A stretch of 16,101 nucleotides of DNA from positions 1 to 16,101 of the forward strand of contig DISL01000032.1 in assembly GCA_002421845.1 (NCBI GenBank), read 5' to 3'. How positions within the stretch are numbered: the first letter of the stretch is position 1; each line of letters opens with the position of its first letter. Below, in pieces: positions 13,179 to 16,101 of the stretch. Below the pieces are notes generated by a model, which was not told the DNA's origin, did no database searches, and worked only from the letters and a program-made list of their open reading frames with translations. Source of the stretch: Epsilonproteobacteria bacterium UBA6211. GTDB taxonomy: Bacteria > Campylobacterota > Campylobacteria > Campylobacterales > Arcobacteraceae. Position numbers and translations under genes: made by a program.

Positions 13179-14432
13179 CTATTTCAAATTAAGTCTTAAC
13201 TCATTATAAATCCTATTAAGCGTTTGTTCTTTAACATCTAGCTCTTTAGCTTTGTTTTTAAATTTTGAAAATACTTCTACAATTTGTTCTAAATACTCTT
13301 TTGCAATATTCTCTTTTATGGAGTGTTTTTTTGCTAATTGTAAAATATCATTTAAAGTAAAATCATTAGTTTTTCCATTTAAAGAGAGTTGATGATTTTT
13401 TGTATATCCAGTTCCATTTGAATAAGTTATATCATATGCTGGGCTTAGATTCCAAATTCCATTTTTATCCATCATAAAAGCGAAGTTTTTAGCATGATCA
13501 TCTTGATTTCGCCCAACAATATTAAAAATCATTCTTTTAAATTGTTCGTTTACTGCTTGCTGGCTTCCTGTAAGGTATCTTGTGAGTCGTAAGAGTTCAT
13601 CATAAGAATAATGCATAGGAATATTAAAATTTGTATGGGTAAGTCCTGCTACAGAATGTAAATGTAAAGCTTCACCATTTACTCTATCAAATCTTTTTAT
13701 GAGGTAATGTGCTAAATTTCCATGACTTAATAACTCAATTTTTGGTACATCTATACCAACCTCTTTTGCCATTTCCATATAAAGGTATTCCAGTTTTGTA
13801 TAATTACTGCTAGAACCATCATCTCGTGGCATATCAAATTTAATTAAATAGTGGTCAAAATCTTTTTTTAATTCTCTTTTAACACCGCTTGTTATTTCTT
13901 GTGTTTTGCAGTTATATCCTATAATTGCTTTAGCTCTTGCTCCTCCTGCACTTGCAGCACTATCCATAAAATTAAGCATTTCATCCACTACTTCAATAGC
14001 ATCGCCATTTATAATCTTTTTTGCATTTTCATAAAAGTTTTGGAGTTCTATCAGTTCATTGATTTTTTCTTCTATCTTATGAGCAACAGGTTTGTATGTA
14101 ATAGCCCCTATACTTTTATCTCCTACAAACATAAGCTTTTGGATAACTGTTAGTTCATGGGGTGGAATATTTTTTGATTCAAAATATCTTTCAATTACTT
14201 TAGTACCAAATTTATCTGGCAAGGTATCGTGAAAAACTCCTGCTAATCCTTCAAAATATCTATCCTCATTATTTGTATATATACCACTTAATGAAAGTGG
14301 CAGTTTTATAGGAGAAATTTCAAGCTTACTTCCCTTAAACTCTCTATCATATTCAAAATATACAATCCCATCTTTAAGTAGTATTGTTCCTATTTTTTTA
14401 CCAAAAATAAAAGCTTCTACTTCCATACTCAT
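13179..14432 (-). CDS. hipA: HipA-family serine/threonine kinase toxin
   Basis: A 417-aa protein. The N-terminal subdomain has GLAGVFHDTLPDKFG (62-76). VGDKSIGAITY (103-113) corresponds to the HipA loop that carries the autophosphorylated Ser in E. coli (S150 there), here S107. The Gly-rich ATP loop is SAGGARAKAI (161-170). The catalytic motif NQDDHAKN lies at 309-316 and the metal-binding AYDITYS at 332-338. HipA kinases modify targets such as glutamyl-tRNA synthetase and halt growth; the target here is unknown. The length is that of classical full HipA. The start overlaps hipB by 4 bp (ATGA). Key residues look intact. Confidence 0.93.
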   Translation of the reverse strand: MSMEVEAFIFGKKIGTILLKDGIVYFEYDREFKGSKLEISPIKLPLSLSGIYTNNEDRYFEGLAGVFHDTLPDKFGTKVIERYFESKNIPPHELTVIQKLMFVGDKSIGAITYKPVAHKIEEKINELIELQNFYENAKKIINGDAIEVVDEMLNFMDSAASAGGARAKAIIGYNCKTQEITSGVKRELKKDFDHYLIKFDMPRDDGSSSNYTKLEYLYMEMAKEVGIDVPKIELLSHGNLAHYLIKRFDRVNGEALHLHSVAGLTHTNFNIPMHYSYDELLRLTRYLTGSQQAVNEQFKRMIFNIVGRNQDDHAKNFAFMMDKNGIWNLSPAYDITYSNGTGYTKNHQLSLNGKTNDFTLNDILQLAKKHSIKENIAKEYLEQIVEVFSKFKNKAKELDVKEQTLNRIYNELRLNLK

Positions 14433-14722
14433 TTATCTATCCTTTTAGGTAATTTATCTTTTTGTTTAATCTCATTAAGAGTTTTATACTCTTTATTTTT
14501 AAGTAAGCCATTTAGATTATCAAAAAGTTTCAAAGCAATAAAAAGTTTGATAAGATTTTCAAAAGATATTTTGTAAGAATAGATGAACTGCTTATAAGTA
14601 GGCAAAGGTACATTGGCTTTTAAAGCTAACTCTTTTTGTTGTAATTTTTGGATTTTTCTCTCAGTCTCTATTATCTGTACAGCTTTTTCTATTATTTCAA
14701 GTGGTGTATATAGTTCTATCAT
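14429..14722 (-). CDS. hipB: HipB-like antitoxin with helix-turn-helix
   Basis: A 97-aa protein placed directly before hipA, with 4-bp overlap. Residues ~20-66 (ERKIQKLQQKELALKANVPL, then a recognition-helix-like TYKQFI) fit a Cro/CI-type helix-turn-helix, though divergent from E. coli HipB. The Lys-rich tail is likely flexible. As antitoxin it should bind HipA and repress the operon. AGGA lies 8 nt before the ATG. A perfect 18-bp inverted repeat immediately upstream is the obvious operator. Confidence 0.82.
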   Translation of the reverse strand: MIELYTPLEIIEKAVQIIETERKIQKLQQKELALKANVPLPTYKQFIYSYKISFENLIKLFIALKLFDNLNGLLKNKEYKTLNEIKQKDKLPKRIDK

Positions 14723-14733
14723 TTTTATCTATC

Positions 14734-14798
14734 CTAAGTATATTATAATATCTTTAATACTTAGAAATATACACTTATATATATTATAATATACTTAG
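14734..14798 (-). promoter_or_regulatory. hipBA promoter/operator with 18-bp inverted repeat
   Basis: CTAAGTATATTATAATAT (14734-14751) and its exact reverse complement (14781-14798) flank 29 bp. A third copy of the outer octamer, ATACTTAG, lies at 14757-14764. Each arm contains the palindrome ATATTATAATAT with -10-like TATAAT. The near arm ends 12 bp before the hipB ATG and overlaps AGGA, so protein bound here would block both promoter and start. It differs from the E. coli HipB site TATCC-N8-GGATA. Confidence 0.75.
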
Positions 14799-14812
14799 TA
14801 GATATAATAAAA

Positions 14813-14932
14813 CTATTTTCTCTCTTTATAAAAAGGACTATATTGTGAGTAGCCATTCTCATATCGATATTTCGCAAGACTAAGAAGTCCACCAATTATA
14901 ATTAAACCTATTCCTATAATTTCAAGTATCAT
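14813..14932 (-). CDS. 39-aa small membrane protein
   Basis: A short open frame. Residues 2-20 (ILEIIGIGLIIIGGLLSLA) are one hydrophobic Gly-containing helix, followed by a basic/aromatic tail KYRYENGYSQYSPFYKERK. AGGAG lies 9 nt before the ATG, and the gene starts 17 bp after the stop of another small membrane protein read in the same direction. An in-frame ATG 9 bp upstream sits too close to the RBS. Function unknown; size alone cannot separate a structural microprotein from a toxin-like one. Confidence 0.6.
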   Translation of the reverse strand: MILEIIGIGLIIIGGLLSLAKYRYENGYSQYSPFYKERK

Positions 14933-14949
14933 AAAAAGCATCTCCTATA

Positions 14950-15102
14950 TTAAAAATACTCTTTAATAGAGTCTCTAAATGATTTCCAGTATGTTGCAAG
15001 TAAAGCAGCAACAATCATAATCAAAATAACAAATGCCACATTATGCTCACCACGAACCAATGTAAAAATAAATAGTGCTATCAAAAGCAATAAAAAAGGC
15101 AT
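14950..15102 (-). CDS. 50-aa small membrane protein
   Basis: A short open frame with two hydrophobic segments, residues 2-16 (PFLLLLIALFIFTLV) and 22-38 (VAFVILIMIVAALLATY), joined by RGEHN and ending in the charged tail WKSFRDSIKEYF. GAGGA lies 7 nt before the ATG. It lies 56 bp after the large lipoprotein gene and before the 39-aa gene, all on the minus strand, so the three may form one transcript. Unknown function; likely a helical hairpin in the inner membrane. Confidence 0.65.
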   Translation of the reverse strand: MPFLLLLIALFIFTLVRGEHNVAFVILIMIVAALLATYWKSFRDSIKEYF

Positions 15103-15158
15103 CTTTTATCCTCAAACGAAGCAATTTAATACTCCAAATTTCATTATTCTTTATTTTA

Positions 15159-16101
15159 TCAAAACTTTTCTAAACTATTTTTATAAAAAATAGAGTCATT
15201 GTCATGCTCTAGGCTAAACTCTAGTTCAGTATATTTTTGATTTTTGCAATAAAATGTATCATTATCTGTGAAAGTGTGATGAGACATGATATAGCACCCT
15301 TGACCTTGTTTTCTTTTCTCTTGACACTCTATTTGGCTTTTATTCATAGCATTTGCTCTTTGGATTAAATATTCATCGATATTCATTGGTGTATTTTTTG
15401 TAATTTGGTTTTTTACAAAAAATTTTCCACTGTTAAAAGTACAATATTTATATGCTCCAGTTGCCTTTTCATATTTCCAAGGAGTTGTACCGTTTTCTAT
15501 AGACAAAATCTCTTTTATTGATTTATCTTTTGAGTAGTTATCATATTTACTACTATTTTGCCAAGTTTTTTGATCGCTACTTTGAGGTTTTTGATGATTG
15601 ATTAGAAAATATCTTGAATAGGTTTGCATATATCCACCACCTATCATATGATCTCTTCTAAGATCAACATTATCAACCATATACTCTATCTCAAAATCAT
15701 CACTGGAATTGGTGCATTTCAAAAAGCCATCAAATTTCCCTCTACCTTGCTTTTGCATATCGTTTTTGTAACCTATATAATCAAAACTAAATGCTGTTGG
15801 CAAATTTTCAATTGCTGTTATAGAGCCATCACCGTAGATAATATAGCCGCCTTTTGCACTACAGTAAGTTTTTGCATCATCTAGTACTTTTAAAACATCT
15901 GTAGCATCTGCTGTTGTAGTTGGTTCGTTAAATACTCTTAACTCAAGTAAAGTTTTATTTGCCATTGTTGCAACTACATCATAATTGCCAACTTCATTAG
16001 ATCTTTTTTGAATAACATAGTCTCTAAAGCTATTTATTTTATCAATATTTGCAATTTGTGGACTTTGTGAAGCCATACATCCAGAAAAAATGAATGTTAT
16101 C
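15159..16101 (-). CDS. lipoprotein, unknown, 5' end outside the window
   Basis: The frame is open to the right edge. Reading in from base 16100 gives ITFIFSGC before MASQSPQ, so FSGC is a lipobox and the Cys at 16077-16079 is the probable lipidation site; the ATG at 16076 is not the true start. The ~306-residue mature part is polar and rich in Asn, Lys, Tyr and Asp, with several Cys (YCSAKGG, FLKCTNSS, YKYCTFNS, IECQEKRKQGQGCY, FYCKNQK) that could form disulfides in the periplasm. I recognise no family. Two small membrane-protein genes follow on the same strand. Confidence 0.8.
   Translation of the reverse strand, partial: ITFIFSGCMASQSPQIANIDKINSFRDYVIQKRSNEVGNYDVVATMANKTLLELRVFNEPTTTADATDVLKVLDDAKTYCSAKGGYIIYGDGSITAIENLPTAFSFDYIGYKNDMQKQGRGKFDGFLKCTNSSDDFEIEYMVDNVDLRRDHMIGGGYMQTYSRYFLINHQKPQSSDQKTWQNSSKYDNYSKDKSIKEILSIENGTTPWKYEKATGAYKYCTFNSGKFFVKNQITKNTPMNIDEYLIQRANAMNKSQIECQEKRKQGQGCYIMSHHTFTDNDTFYCKNQKYTELEFSLEHDNDSIFYKNSLEKF

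Noticed and set aside
13086..15131. 14-bp direct repeat GAAGCAATTTAATA at 13086-13099 and 15118-15131, flanking the hipBA region like attachment sites.
   Set aside because: In a 16-kb AT-rich window one or a few 14-bp matches are expected by chance; there is no integrase or tRNA, and the right copy does not mark a clear gene boundary.

Overview
The window is AT-rich bacterial DNA. The tightly packed minus-strand genes, the codon and amino-acid habits (many Lys/Ile/Phe/Asn), and the lipoprotein and small beta-barrel style suggest a Campylobacterota-like host (a Sulfurimonas, Arcobacter or Sulfurospirillum type of organism). This is inference; nothing in the window proves the taxon.

Bases 1-9891 hold one complete type III-A (Csm) CRISPR-Cas locus, all read on the minus strand. 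In transcription order it runs: csx20 (predicted cyclic-oligoadenylate-handling CARF protein), a 121-aa single-pass membrane protein of unknown function, cas6, cas10/csm1 with intact HD and GGDD motifs, csm2, csm3, csm4, csm5, a hairpin, then an adaptation block. That block is cas2, cas1, a stand-alone Cas1 N-terminal-domain-like protein and a second cas2. It is followed by an AT-rich leader and an array of 15 identical 35-bp repeats with 14 spacers, beginning at base 1 and probably continuing outside. No Csm6 or other recognised CARF effector is present, so the membrane protein is the best local candidate for a signal-responsive effector.

Bases 9892-12057: a WYL-domain transcription regulator gene sits just upstream of the Csm operon, and a divergent lipoprotein plus small outer-membrane beta-barrel pair follows and ends in a clear terminator. 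Three related 16-bp motifs (CGAA..TATCG...TTCG type) lie upstream of csx20, of the adaptation block, and in the WYL/lipoprotein intergenic region. This is a plausible WYL-controlled CRISPR regulon.

Bases 12113-16101 are accessory: a small serine recombinase followed by a 75-aa unknown, a hipBA toxin-antitoxin pair whose promoter lies in a perfect 18-bp inverted repeat, two tiny membrane proteins (39 and 50 aa), and a lipoprotein that runs off the right edge.

The most unusual features are the four-gene adaptation block (two different Cas2 proteins plus a Cas1 N-domain paralogue that overlaps the cas1 3' end by 103 bp), the small membrane protein inside the signalling part of the operon, and the shared operator-like motifs.
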